This document shows, piece by piece, positions 50,101-61,270 of a stretch of DNA of 64,000 nucleotides. The notes beneath the pieces were generated by a model, which ran no database searches, had not been told where the DNA came from, and saw nothing but the letters and a program-made list of their open reading frames with translations. The DNA is from Xanthoparmelia taractica (Eukaryota; Ascomycota; Lecanoromycetes; Lecanorales; Parmeliaceae), in contig JANQBS010000189.1 in NCBI GenBank assembly GCA_033085395.1, forward strand, positions 1-64,000, read 5' to 3'. Within the stretch, counting starts at the first letter, position 1, and every line of letters begins with the position of its first letter. A program made the translations under genes and the position numbers.

Positions 50101-51942
50101 CACCCAGATCCAAGTACCGATAAGACGTACACTTCGCGACCTAAGCGAGACATTAAGCCTTCTCAGAAGGCTTCTCTAAATAAGAAGTGGAGCGACACCA
50201 AGATGTGGGCCCAGAGGGCCATTGCTCACATCAAATGCGATAAGACTCTGAAAGCTGAACGCCTATACTATAGGCTAGCTACCCTGAGTCATGAGAACCC
50301 AAATCATCATGATTTCGAGCCGGATTTCGACCTCGCAGCTACTGTTCAAAAGATAGCTAAAATGAGAAGCTATCAAGCGACTGAGGAAGTAGACGACTAC
50401 GAACCCCTGACTTACAAGTAAGCCATGAGTGGCTCGTACGCTAAACAGTGAAAGAAAGCGATGGACCGACAGATGGAGTCATTTGCTACCATGGGCACCT
50501 GGGAACTAGTCCCTAGGTCAAAGGATATGTTAGTACTGACTGGTAGATGGGTCTATAAGATCAAGAAGAAGCCAAATGGATTCATTCTCTACAAAGCCCG
50601 CTGGATAGTGCGGGGATTCGAGCAGATCTATGGGATCAACTACGATCAAACCTTCGCTTCAGTCGTCAAGTCCATGTCATTCAAAGTACTGTTCGCAATA
50701 ATGGCGCATTACGACCTGGACTGTGAGCAGATGGACGTCATTACTGCGTTCCTGAACGCTCTATTGAAGGAGCTCATCTATATTGAGTACCCAACGGGAT
50801 ATAAGGTGGGAAATATGGTATATCGACTGCTCAGAGCACTATATGGCCTAAAGCAGTCACCCCGCGAATGATATCACACCCTTCGCGACTTCCTTATCTC
50901 AAAGGAATTCAAATGCACCGAATCAGATCACTCACTCTTCGTCAATGAGACTACGCGTCTCATAGTAAGTGTGTATGTTGATGATATCCAAATATATGGT
51001 CCCAAGGGATCCAAACACATAGCGGAGTTGAAATAGGAACTCCGCAAGCGATTTGCGATGACCGATCTCGGCCCATGCTCATATTATTTAGGTATGGAAA
51101 TGCAGAGAGATCGAACCAGGAGGACCGTACGTGTTACACAAACAATGTACTTGAAGAAGGTCCTAGCTAGATTCAACATGAGTAACTGCGCAACTACACC
51201 CACACCGATAATGCTGGGCACTCAACTTCAGGAAGAACTAGTGGACAAAGCCAGTCCCGAGGTTATTCAGGAATATCAGTCTATGGTGGGATCCATTATG
51301 TATCCCATGATCCAAACCAGACCAGATATCTGCTACGCAGTGACGATGCTATCTCGGTACAACCACAACCCGAATTCCAAGTATATCGCGGCGGTCAAGC
51401 GAGTGCTTCGCTATCTCAAAGGGACGCTAGACTATGGAATAACATACGGAACAGCCAATGGTCTGATGGGATACACAGACGCAGACTGGGCCTCCGATCA
51501 GGAGACCCGTCGGTCCCTGGGAGCATACATCTTTCTACTGTACGGAGGTCCTGTTAGCTGGACCTCCAAGCGTCAGCAATCCATTGCTCTATCCTCATGC
51601 GAGGCCGAGTACATGGCCCAGACACAGGCCGCTAAGGAAGCCATATGGCTTACACGCTTACTGTCAGAGTTAGATATCGGATTGGGTCTCCCTGGTAAGC
51701 CAGTTCTCATCAAGGCTGACAACCAGGGGGCCATAGCACTCACGAAGGACCCTCGCTTCCACTCACGCACCAAGCACATAGATATCCAGTGGCATTTTGT
51801 GCGTGACCAGGTTGAGATTGGAGCCGTTCAATTTGAATGAGTAGCAACCAATCAGATGGCCGCTGACGGCCTAACCAAGGCCTTAAGCAACGAGAAATTC
51901 GTGGCCTTTGTACGTCAAATAGGACTACAATGGGCCGATTGA
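47149..51942 (+). pseudogene. copia gag-pol polyprotein with 14 internal stops, no frameshift
   Basis: From ATG 47149 to TGA 51942 one frame of 1598 codons can be followed without an indel. Gag has a CX2C-H-C knuckle (CSKC...HWPLDC). Protease motif WMIDSG, integrase HHCC (LWHRRMGH, CEACTKAKSS) and catalytic region, reverse transcriptase with YVDD, and RNase H (SSCEAEYMAQTQAAKEA, DNQGAIALTKDPRFHSRTKHI) follow in copia order. Fourteen in-frame stops are TAG (5), TAA (3) and TGA (6). Most fit single C-to-T or G-to-A changes from Gln or Trp codons, as at ELK*ELRKRF and PRE*YHTL. The pattern fits light RIP acting on a recently intact copy. Confidence 0.92.
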
Positions 51943-52015
51943 ACAGTCCCAATGAGGACTGTGTGGGAGTGTTGGACTAATAGCGAAAACAGCCCCCATT
52001 TGGACTGTGTGGGAG

Positions 52016-52178
52016 TGTTGGAATTCAGCCAATAGGAGGCCGTTTACGCCGCAAGCTGACTAAGCGTCTTAGCGTAGTCTTGGCGTTTCTCCATCCCCTA
52101 GCTAGATAGTCCGTCTCTCCTATTCAATCAAGCAATCAATTCATGCTTCATGAGACCACTCAATCCTCCAATCCAATA
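52016..52178 (+). repeat. copia 3' LTR
   Basis: 163-bp partner of the 5' LTR, preceded by a purine-rich tract (gtgtgggag). A 21-bp segment covering this tract and the LTR start (52002-52022) is duplicated 46 bp upstream at 51956-51976. Confidence 0.95.
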
Positions 52179-52301
52179 CATACACTCCCGGCTTCACAAA
52201 CCCTGTGCGGGATGACAATGACGAGTTATGTTCCGGGTCCGTGTAGGGAATAGTCGGATTACGAATGCTATTCTTCGAGGAATCATGACTGGAGTGCAGT
52301 G

Positions 52302-52401
52302 TGTTGGAAATCAGCATCTCAGCCCTATTATGCTTGGCATGTACTAGAAGTAGCACTCCACTCCTTAGATGATTCAATCAAGCCGTCATCAAATTCCAAC
52401 A
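52302..52401. mobile_element. 100-bp solo LTR (or TRIM-like element)
   Basis: Begins TGTTGGAA and ends TTCCAACA, a perfect 8-bp inverted terminal repeat with TG...CA ends. It is flanked by a perfect 5-bp duplication CAGTG (52297-52301 and 52402-52406). It is distinct from the 163-bp copia LTR apart from the first bases. It interrupts the same rhodopsin-domain gene and adds an in-frame TGA on the minus strand. Confidence 0.85.
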
Positions 52402-53658
52402 CAGTGATAGAATGCTGCGCACGCTCCTGACCGCCGACTGTAGCGAAGTGGCCGTGAACAGGGAGCTCAGCGCCGGCAAGCATGCTGCGATCACCGCAAG
52501 CCCGACCTCAAGAGTGCTCCAACACATGGACAACGTGAGTACTTCTGTTGAGCACAGTCAGCCTGGCTTGAGGGATGAAAGGAAAAGCTGTCGCACGATT
52601 CTGGTCAACCGCCTGCATGGCAAGGGCTGCTTGAATAAGTTAACATAGTGGACAAGTCTTGCAATCGACGCAGCGATAGACCTGTGGAGATAGTCAGCTT
52701 TGGCGATACCAATGAGTTATAGGGAAATCCTTACGATAACCCGAGCATCATAATAAAAGTTACTTGTAGCTTCCTTTTTTTGGTCATAGACAGCGCCCAA
52801 CCCGATAAGCTACTAGCTTAAGCGGATTCCTTCGCAAGTGAACGTACACTCGGGATTGGAAGGATTATTAAGACCACGTCAAGAATTAGATCAGAGCCTG
52901 CCAGGCCTTCCTCACTTGTGTGGCCGATCACTGCGCAGTACGCTTCTTGAGCGGCAGGTGTTCCCCAATTTGCAAAATTCTTAGCTCCACAGTCAAATAT
53001 GACAATCAAGATGAAGGTAAGTGACCACAGGCACATGACAACAATGACCATAGTAGTGATAATGTCGAAGGTAGTCCCTTTGAAAGGGACGAAAATCCGT
53101 GGGTAGAAACAGACAATGCTAATCTTCACAAACCCGTAACAGGTCACCATGAGAAGTTGGAAAGCAAATTGCAGCTGAACGGGCGATTCAGTCCTCATTA
53201 TCCGGAAATGCAACAAAATTGGTGGACTGACCTTTCCAATCAACTCTGTGGAAGTTGGATTGAACTGGAGGTGCTCTTCCTCCGATGCATCCGCTGGAGG
53301 TAACGGGGTTGGATATCCCATGGCCCCAACCGCGGCGCCTGTAGTCAAGTCAGCAAGAGAAGAGTGGAAAGGAAAACACTTCGCCTTACCGTAAACGAGG
53401 CATATACCCATGCCAATAAAACATATCTCAGTTGTACAATTAGTTTGACATACTGATCATGACCCCTAGTAGCGAACTTACAAGACCTCCCATTATGAGC
53501 CAGTCATCGATCCCAAGACGCACCAACGACTGCGATCGAATGTAGAACCGCAAGGAAACAACGGCAATACATACTGAAGGGAGAGTGGCACCTATTGCGA
53601 TAGTTTCTGCTGAATCGACACATCTGAAAGTGAAGATACTTGTGGTCGATGATGCCAT

Positions 53659-54811
53659 GGCGACTGAAACGATCCAACTAACGCGGGCTCCACCATTCAG
53701 CTTCTAGGAAAAAGCGGAACTGAGAGAAATTCTGCGAGGAGGAAGATTGGAGAGAGCAAGAGAACACGGACAAGAAGTGATTCTGGGTTGCGACGATTGG
53801 ATGCTGGGAGCGATGAACGGACCGTTTTCTTGACATGTAAGAGTAGAGACTTCCAGGACCCTAAATTGATGGAGCTTACATTATTATCGCAGGAAATGGT
53901 CAATCACGGCCCACCTCACAGCGTCACATTGGGACCCCTACCTCCACTGGGTACTTCTAGATCCGAGAGAATGTTGCATGCAGCTAGAGCCGAAGGGATG
54001 TCACACCTCAAACACCAATCAGATAATGGTGCTCGCTAACGTCCATGATCTCGAAAATCTCCAAGCGCGTTTACGCTATGGTGGATGATAACCCCAGTGT
54101 GCAGCAAAGAACAAAGTAGTATGTGTGGAGACAAATGTGACTGCTGAACGAACCGAGATACTTTTAAATGGAGCACGCTCGTGAAGCGCAATCGTAGCCT
54201 TATGAGGTCCTTCGGTTCCGAAGACCAATTGATAATAGTATGCAAGGGAATGGAGCCGGTTATGCAAGGAGATTCAGCCCATAAAGCTATTGGTCGCCAT
54301 TTGCGTGATCCTCGATGATAAAGTGTAGTCGGGTACACCGAAACAGACCGGAGCTACGCGGGCAAACCACTGCATGATGCCCTAATCTGTGCAACCTGGC
54401 AAGCCGTCTGACTGCAGCAACCTCGAAATGTGCGCCTGAGAGCGGGCTACCTTAACCATGTTCAACAACTTCCCCGAATCTCTACAAGGGTGCGGGCTTC
54501 GATGTTAACCCGCGTGCGAGGCCACCTACCAAGTACTGCCTGCCATGACACACAGTTCCAAACTCGCAAAACCCAATTATCACTAAGGAATAGTAAATAA
54601 ATTGATAAGGTGAACCAATGACCCGCAACAAGGGGAAAATAACTTACCTAGAGAGGGAGGCCCCTCGACCGGGCCGACAGTCACCTCATTGATAGAATTG
54701 TTCACATTAGGAAGCAAGTTAGCCTCTGTTCAATCTCTTAATCTGCTCTGTTTTAAATCTTCTCAAGGGAAGATTTCACCCCAACAAGAATTCCTCTTCA
54801 CAACATCAACA
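53659..54811. other. intergenic region
   Basis: About 1.15 kb between the divergent rhodopsin-domain and MFS pseudogenes. I see no supported gene. Confidence 0.45.
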
Positions 54812-56328
54812 ATGAGCGAAGAACGACTGGAAAAGGGTGTCTTGCAAGACGCACTCACCACTGATGTTAAAGCGGAGGGCGAGGCTGATCACTGTTTAGT
54901 TTCTTTCACGGGCTCTGGTGATCCTTCAGACTCGCAAAATTGGTCTGGAAAGCAGAACTGGTCCATTGTCGGGATGATGTCGGCAATGACCCTACTCGTG
55001 TACACCACTGCCTCCTTCTCTACCTGGATCGCATACTGATCGGATTCAGGAACCTCGCCACTTTGATGTGCGCACCTGCAGCTCCTTTGGTCTTCAATGA
55101 CTTCTCCCCTACGAACCGGCTCGATGAGACTCTACTGGTTTCCATCTGGGAGCTCGGCGAGGCCTTTGGACCTGTTCTCATAGCCCCTTTGTCCAAGATG
55201 TGTGGCCGAGCACTATTCTATCACGGTGAAAATGTGCTCTTCTGCATCTTCTCCGTCGCTAGAGCTGTGAGCAGTAACATGGACATGCTTATTGTGTTTC
55301 CATTCTTCAACGGGATCGCCGTAGCGTCTGTGGTACTGAATCCGTCTATTTTGGGGATATGTTCATCACAGAACAGCGCGGTAGTGCTATGTCAATCATG
55401 ACTTTGGCTCCTTTACTCGGAACCGTGCTTGGACCTGTTGCTGGAGGATACATATCTAAGTCGATAGGCTGGCGTTGGCTTTTCTAGCTCGCCGCCATTT
55501 TCGCGGCTGCAATCGAGATTGGGTTTGTGTTATTTTTCCCGGGAAACGTACAAAGTTCGAATTTGGCGACGCAAGGCGACGATTATGAGGAGAGAGACTG
55601 GCGACCCGTCGTTGCGGTCTGAGCACGATACACCGTTAACCATGAAATCCCTCTTGACAACCTCTATCATTCGGCCTGCACGGATGTTGATACTATCACC
55701 AATTTTTTTTTTGTTGTCATTCTATGTTGCTGTTGTATTCGCGTACACTTACATTCTATTTACAACTATGACTGAAATTTCTATGGAAAGATATGGCTTC
55801 TCGACAGGCTCAGCCAGTCTGACCTTTCTAGGGCTCGGTATCGGATTCATCTTTGGAATGTTCGGGTGCAGAGCGTGTCTGGATCTATATGTGAAATATA
55901 TGAAGACTCGAGGGGGAATGAAGCCAGAACATCGCTTGCCGCCAATGGTGCTTGGTGGCCTGTTGGTTCCTGTCAGTCTATTGTGGTATGGCTGGACCAC
56001 GGAAAACCATATCCATTGGATTGTCCCCATTATAGCAACCGCTGTTCTCGGAATCGCCGTTATTTCCACGCTGATACCGGCATTCAGTTATCTTGTAGAC
56101 GCTTTCGGTATCCACGCAGCTTCAGCGTTGGCAGCCAACATTACTCTTCGCTCCTTGACCGGCGCCTTCCTCCCTTTGGTGGCGCCTCCATTATATCACA
56201 GGCTCGGTCTTGGGTGGGAGAATTCCCTACTTGGCTTCATCGCTTTGGCCTTTATGCCTGCGCCGTTCATAATGATGATGTATGGGGCGCAGATCAGAAG
56301 TCGGTCAAAGCTTCTAGTCACTGCATGA
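54812..56328 (+). pseudogene. MFS transporter pseudogene (DHA1-like)
   Basis: ATG 54812 opens a typical MFS N-terminus (DPSDSQNWSGKQNW). The frame then breaks near 55025-55060 (after FSTWIAY) and again near 55355 (NPSILG to GDMFITEQRGSAMSIM). It meets TAG at 55485-55487 in GWRWLF*LAAIF, where family members usually have Trp, and shifts once more near 55540 into SRETYKVRIWRRKA. The remaining 3' part is open to 56328 with the second six-helix bundle. Pieces cover the complete family length, so this is a full gene with at least three indels and one nonsense change. Substrate unknown; relatives export drugs or toxins. Confidence 0.85.
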
Positions 56329-57061
56329 AGCGAGAGGCAAATAGCAATCATCGCGAACGAAGCCATTTTTGGACCACATCCTTAAGCCGTTTGTCAGCTG
56401 GCAGAGGGGACATTGCACTATTCGACGACGTCGGCATTCTGAACCGGTCTCCGGGTGGAGGCGCAACGCAGCACTCGACATTGCGGCTGCTCGCTTGAAT
56501 GGAGGAGACTGGAAACCTCAAAGCCTGACCCAAATCTCGATCGATGGACGAAACATACGGGATACAAGGGACAACTGGCCTGAGATCCAAGAAGAGGAAG
56601 GTCTCAGTAGTGTGGTACCCGACGGCGAATGTGGTGGAAAACCAGCGACGAGTGTCGAGGCGTGCAAACTATCGTCATGATACTTTATCCTACCCCACCT
56701 GATTAGGAATCATTGCCCAAAATTAATACTCCTGAACACTCGTCCCCAAAAACACATACCACATCGTAGTCGGTCGATTTCTGAGGTTTCTAAACACCTA
56801 TAAGCACCTATTCCTCGGAGTAGCGATTCCAGTTCTAGCGGCCAGCCGTAGCATTTAAGACAAATTTTCAACTAATTCTAATCTCTCTAATACAATTACC
56901 AGAGTAGCCTTCCCCAGTGGCCCGGTCAGAGCCTCTGGTAAGGCCGAAAACGGCTTCTATAGAGGTCGGAAAGATGTGGGATTTAGCGCGGGTTCCACGT
57001 TGCTCCAGAGAAGACTTCTTCTAGCACTTCGTGGTGTCTCTTCTGATGAATATTATAACTA
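56329..57061. other. intergenic region
   Basis: About 730 bp between two pseudogenes; no gene or motif recognised. Confidence 0.45.
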
Positions 57062-58028
57062 GACCTCTATCTTAGCCTGAGAATATATCTGGGCGAGAAA
57101 TATGTCAATGGGAATAAGCCAAGCGACGGCGAGATCTACCGCAAGATGCGTCAATACCACTTCCAACGGAAGTTTCTCAGACACGATGAGCTGACCGCCG
57201 CTTTCGACGCGCTCCTGGAAATTCCTGGGCTCTGGGGCGGGATGAGGATCAGCACGTTGCACACAATCATGGCTATAAAATGCGATGATGTGAACTGGGA
57301 CCCTCTGCCTGCGTACCACGTTTGCTGATTGCCCCATAGGAAATCCTCCGCTACCTGGAACATATCAAAGACTGATATACACTTCTGCAGGGAGATATAA
57401 ATGCCATGCTCCTGGTGGATCAAGAGACAGTGGAAGCGATAGAGCTCAGAGCACCACGGACGTCGACGGAAGATGCCGAGATATTGTGCGGCCAACTGCT
57501 CGGAGGGGTGATCTTCAGCGCTTTCAGCGACCAAGCTCGGGTAGGAATATGGACTAGACTACAGATGTTGGACGGTCTCGTCCCTTTCATCTTCACTTTC
57601 TTCAAGGACGTCCACTATTTGGAGGCGCTGGCCGGCTGCATGACCCGGTCAACAAGGCTTTTGTCTGAGTATACCGTGTTCATAGCGCTCGTAAGTGCCT
57701 TTTCCGATACAATCGAAAGAACGGATAGAGCTATCCTTCAGATCATAGAGTCCAGCTTTACGTTCTGCCTGGCGCAGTCTTGGGTCTTCGATAGCTATAT
57801 GCCTACGCAATGCGCTATTACCCTCAAATATCCAAAACTCCCAAAACTTTCACAAGAAAAGAGCTTATGATGCGGCCGACGACCCACGCAGATCCGACAG
57901 TGCTACGCGAGTACGCTGAATTGGTCGAACGCTTAGGGTTTGAGTCGCCCGAGATTACAGACCTGAAGCAATATCCTACGTTAAGGGCTCCGAGAAGCCA
58001 AACCGAAACACGCAATGTTGGAATTTGA
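57062..58028 (+). pseudogene. DUF3723-family gene remnant
   Basis: Segments in different frames resemble the fungal DUF3723 family: KPSDGEIYRKMRQYHFQRKF, LTAAFDALLEIPGLWGGMRI, then EAIELRAPRTSTEDAEILC with QLLGGVIFSAFSDQAR, and the C-terminal block ADPTVLREYAELVERLGFES. The frame changes at least twice, near 57345-57410 and between about 57690 and 57790, and a TAG (near 57797) follows GLR in the last frame, at a position likely to have been CAG. DUF3723 has no known biochemical function but is one of the gene families often carried by Starship giant transposons, which may bear on the origin of this island. Family assignment is from memory of conserved wording. Confidence 0.65.
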
Positions 58029-58934
58029 TAACGGCTTGAAGGATTATTCTATCTCTGGGGGTCTCTAGGCTGCATATATCCGCCTAGCGATGCGCATATA
58101 AGAATAAGACAGGGGTTAGAGAAGGTCCGAGAGCACCCCTGATTGCCAACACGAGGTGCTGCAGCATCATTGCCAACACGCAAACCCTTGCTTGTCACGG
58201 ATGGCGCAAGAAATCCCCCCACTGGTGCTTCCAGGTCTGCATTTCAGCTCATGCAAACCATCTTTAGCCTACGCTCGATTGCGTATGGTGCTCTAACTCA
58301 ACCCTACACTCTCGATGCACCTTGCTCAACCTTGTAGAATCGTAACGCTCTCGGCTCACTGTGACAGGGAGATTTTCAGGGTGACTTTTCTCTAGTTCCT
58401 ACATACTCTACCTTACATCATTCTGATATCAGTACTGTAACACTCGGGCCAGTGCCAAGCTTTCGCAAGATTGATGCACGTGGCAGATAGTCGGTGACAA
58501 AATTCGCGCCCGAGTTTTCAACGCTAATCATACCGTTGGAGGTTTCATACAGGGTTCGTGAAAAGAAAAGGCGGACTACTCTTACGAATCCATCCATTGC
58601 CGGGTTTGCGAGATTAATTGGTGTGCTGCTGGTACAATGGGATGGGTTACGAGCATCGGATACATCTAGAATTGACAGGACTCGGTGTCAAAAGTCACCG
58701 ATGGTGAAATAGGGCATGGAAATAGTGGCTAAAGGCTACACGACCACCCCAGAACCCCTATCCTCTCATTTGGCAAGCTTTCAGATAGCTTGAGCCCATT
58801 CCACAGCTTAAAGTGTATGGGATACAGCCAAACACTAATCCGGAAAGACGCTCTAAGCCCACTGCTTGTTTCCAGGCAATCTTCTACTTGTTTAAGCTTC
58901 AAGCCCACTCCCAAAATTTCACCAAAATACCAAC
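58029..58934. other. intergenic region
   Basis: About 900 bp without a supported gene. A tgtaacactcggg string near 58437 resembles the start of a Gypsy-type LTR but no partner was found. Confidence 0.4.
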
Positions 58935-60137
58935 ATGAAAATGGCTTCTGCCCTTCCCCAAACTCACCGCGCCTTGGTCGTAACCTCCACCACCGAACCC
59001 CTAACCGTCCAAAACCTGCCCACCCCAACTCCCGGCCCCGGCAGCGCCGTCGTCCGCGTCCTAGCCGCATCCGTGATCTCCTACATGTCCAACATCTACA
59101 ACGGTACACGCCGATACCCCTTCCCCACGCCCCTCGTGCCAGGAACCAGCGCTGTCGCCCGCGTGGCAGCCGTAGGTCCTGATGCCACCTTTCTGGAACC
59201 GGGCATGCTGGTGCTGGTCGACTGCGTCGTTCGCGGGAGGGACGATCCCACCGCCGCGATCGATTCGGGGATCCATCAGGGCTGGACGGCCCGGAGCGCG
59301 AAGCTCATGCTCGGCGAGTGGAGGGATAGCACGTATGCGGAGTATGCCAAGGTGCCGCTGGAGGCGTGTGACGTGCTCGACGAGCGGCGGCTGTGCGGCG
59401 GGTTAGGGTACCGATTTGCGGATTTGACGTATATGTCGTTGATGATGGTGCCGCATGGCGGGTTAAGAGATATCAATCTCAGGCCCGGCGAAACGGTCAT
59501 TGTGTCGCCGGCGACGGGGCATCTTGGTGGTGCGGCGGTGATGGTGGCGTTGGCGATGGGGGCGAGGGTTATTGCTATGGGGAGGAATAAGGATAAGCTC
59601 GCGAAGATAAAGATGAGAAGCGAGAGAATTGAGACGGTGCCGATTACGGGTGATGTAGAGAATGATATGCAGGCGTTGAAGAGTTTCGGAACTGTGGATG
59701 CCTTTTTCGATATCAGTCCGCCTCAAGCTGGGAAGTCGACGCATTTGAAAAGTGGGATCTTGGCGTTGAGACACGGTGGCAGGGTTAGCTTGATGGGCGG
59801 TTGCATCGATGGTTTGGCCCTTCCATATTCCCCGGTTATGCATTCGAATTTGACGCTGAAGGGGAAATGGATGTGAGTTGTCTTTTTATGATTTGCACCC
59901 TTTTTTTTTCCTTTTCCTTTCCAAAGATTGGTAGGGAGTTGACTTGCAAATGTCCATAGGTACGAGCGCGAAGATATCGTGGCAATGCTGAAATTGGTGG
60001 AGACTGGGGTTTTGAAGCTCGGTGCCGCTGGTGACGCGAGGCCCGTGGGGGTATTTGGGTTAGAGGACTGGAGCAAAGCTTTCACCGCCGCAGGAGAGAA
60101 AACTGGGATGGGTGAATTTGTCGTAATCGCGCCGTAA
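58935..60137 (+). CDS. MDR-superfamily alcohol dehydrogenase/quinone reductase-like oxidoreductase
   Basis: Exons 58935-59872 and 59960-60137 join in phase 2 across an 87-nt intron, giving about 371 residues. The N-terminal GroES-like catalytic domain (LPTPTPGPGSAVVRVLAAS, PLVPGTSAVARVAAVGPDA) is followed by a Rossmann domain with ETVIVSPATGHLGGAAVMVALAMGARVIAMGRN, a variant of the GxGxxG dinucleotide loop, and a second strand ending in a basic Arg that suggests NADP(H). The Cys/His ligands of classical zinc dehydrogenases are not evident. The C-terminus (EDIVAMLKLVETGVLKLG, GLEDWSKAFTAAGE) is typical of the superfamily. Substrate unknown. ATG at codon 3 is an alternative start. GC-rich codons contrast with the decayed genes upstream. 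Confidence 0.88.
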
Positions 60138-61270
60138 GAATTCAGATTGTTTTACAGCGAATTTCCGTTTAGCCAGACATAGTGCGAACTGTTATAACCA
60201 TCAGCTGTTGACAAAGCTGTTTCTTTGGTCCTGAAAAAGATTCAAGATTTCAGGCGTTGTGTATATCAGTTGAGATCTGGCGGTGAGTCGGCGAGCCAGT
60301 GGGCTAAACGCTTTGTATAAGGATGAAATGTCTCTCTACGGTACTCAATCTAACGAGCAAATGGCAGATGATACTGATAAACCAACGCTCATGCTGATCA
60401 GTCAGGGTTCCTTGAGCGCGGTCCTTTGCTTGGCAGGAAAGCCTCTAGCCCTCGAGATGATTTCGGTGGAAGTACTAGAGCTGCAAGGAATGGAGACCGA
60501 GATGGAGATATAGAAAATGATGTAGAGTGGAAATGGATGGATGAGGATGATGAAGACGAAGAGATAGACGAAGAGCAAGAGAAAAATGAAGATGACGAAG
60601 GAGAGGCGGAGAAGAGGGCGAAGAGACACCAATCAACCCCGAAGATTAGGCCGATCCCTAAGGTAGCGATGTTGAGGAAGAAAAAAAGTCAAATACTTAA
60701 TCTTTCTTTCGAAAATAGAAAACCGATGTATGCTTTTAAATTATCAAATCATCACGGCAAACAATATAGGAAATGGATAAAGCTTCTCGATCTCCACTAG
60801 AAAAATCAATTTGCATCAAATAATCAGACCACAGTGCCTAAAATTCAAAGTTACTCTTTGGTTTTTTGCGTCGAACGATGGTTCCTAGAGCACAATAAAA
60901 TGGTAAAGGAGCAAGAAGTAGGAAGGGAAAGATGAAACAAGGTAGGAGAAGGAGGTTGTGGGTGAGTTCTAACGTAAACGTTGCACTCACTCTCCAGGCC
61001 CTTGCTGACATATTCCCTCTCCTTCTGCTAAGCGTATCTGCTTCTGCTATTGTCCATACTACCTCTCCATTCTTGTATGAACATATCCTCCTTCCTTTAA
61101 AGACATATCCCCCTCGCCATTGTTAACACATCCGCCTCTAGATGCATCGATGCAAATATGGAGATGCTATCAGTCACCTCATCCACATAAATTGTTAAGC
61201 AATACAGTGCACTCAGCACTGATGCACTGCAATGGCCATCCACGCACAGCCCTATTAGCACCTTGATAAT
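60138..61270. other. convergent intergenic region
   Basis: About 1.1 kb between the dehydrogenase and MFS stop codons. It includes a purine-rich stretch (60530-60630) that translates as an acidic run; no supported gene. Confidence 0.5.

Larger units (their letters stand above)
46821..52178 (+). mobile_element. full-length Ty1/copia LTR retrotransposon
   Basis: The element is 5358 bp, flanked by the 5-bp target-site duplication CATAC (46816-46820 and 52179-52183). LTRs of 163 bp at both ends differ at two positions, both T in the left copy and C in the right. The gene order protease-integrase-reverse transcriptase-RNase H defines the copia superfamily. It sits antisense in the last exon of the rhodopsin-domain gene. 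LTR similarity suggests a fairly recent insertion. Its polyprotein frame carries 14 stops, so it is non-autonomous now. Confidence 0.95.
46745..53658 (-). pseudogene. rhodopsin-domain (PTH11-like) membrane protein gene split by two LTR insertions
   Basis: The gene starts at 53658 (MASSTTSIFTFR) with introns 53427-53481, 53339-53389, 53175-53231 and 52682-52734. It encodes a seven-helix rhodopsin-like membrane protein: GIDDWLIMGGL, a long Cys loop, LQFAFQLLMVTCYGFVKISI, and later MMLGLSSIAASIARLVHYV and TLEVGLAVIAACLPAL. The 3' coding sequence continues to 52402, is interrupted by a 100-bp solo LTR, resumes at 52301-52179, is interrupted again by the copia element, and finishes at 46820-46745 with TAA. 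Removing each insertion with one duplication copy keeps the frame. Two further in-frame stops (52818-52820 TAA, 52558-52560 TGA) exist in the native sequence, so the gene was or is now dead. Role in the family (surface sensing) is inferred. Confidence 0.82.

Noticed and set aside
47149..51942. Recoding of TGA as Trp in the copia polyprotein
   Set aside because: Six TGA sit at Trp-like positions, but TAG and TAA stops occur too, TGG is the common Trp codon in the same frame, and nearby host genes (carrier, DHA2 exporter) end with TGA.
52818..52860. Small intron to bypass the TAA in the rhodopsin-domain gene
   Set aside because: Several GT and AG pairs were tried after LPIP; none gives a GT-AG intron that keeps the frame, so the stop is treated as real.
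58437..58450. TGTAACACTCGGG string as a Gypsy LTR start
   Set aside because: No matching second terminus or target duplication was found nearby.
60426..60800. Plus-strand open frame of 124 codons with an acidic run
   Set aside because: Low-complexity purine-rich sequence, no domain, AT-rich end, and placed between convergent gene ends.
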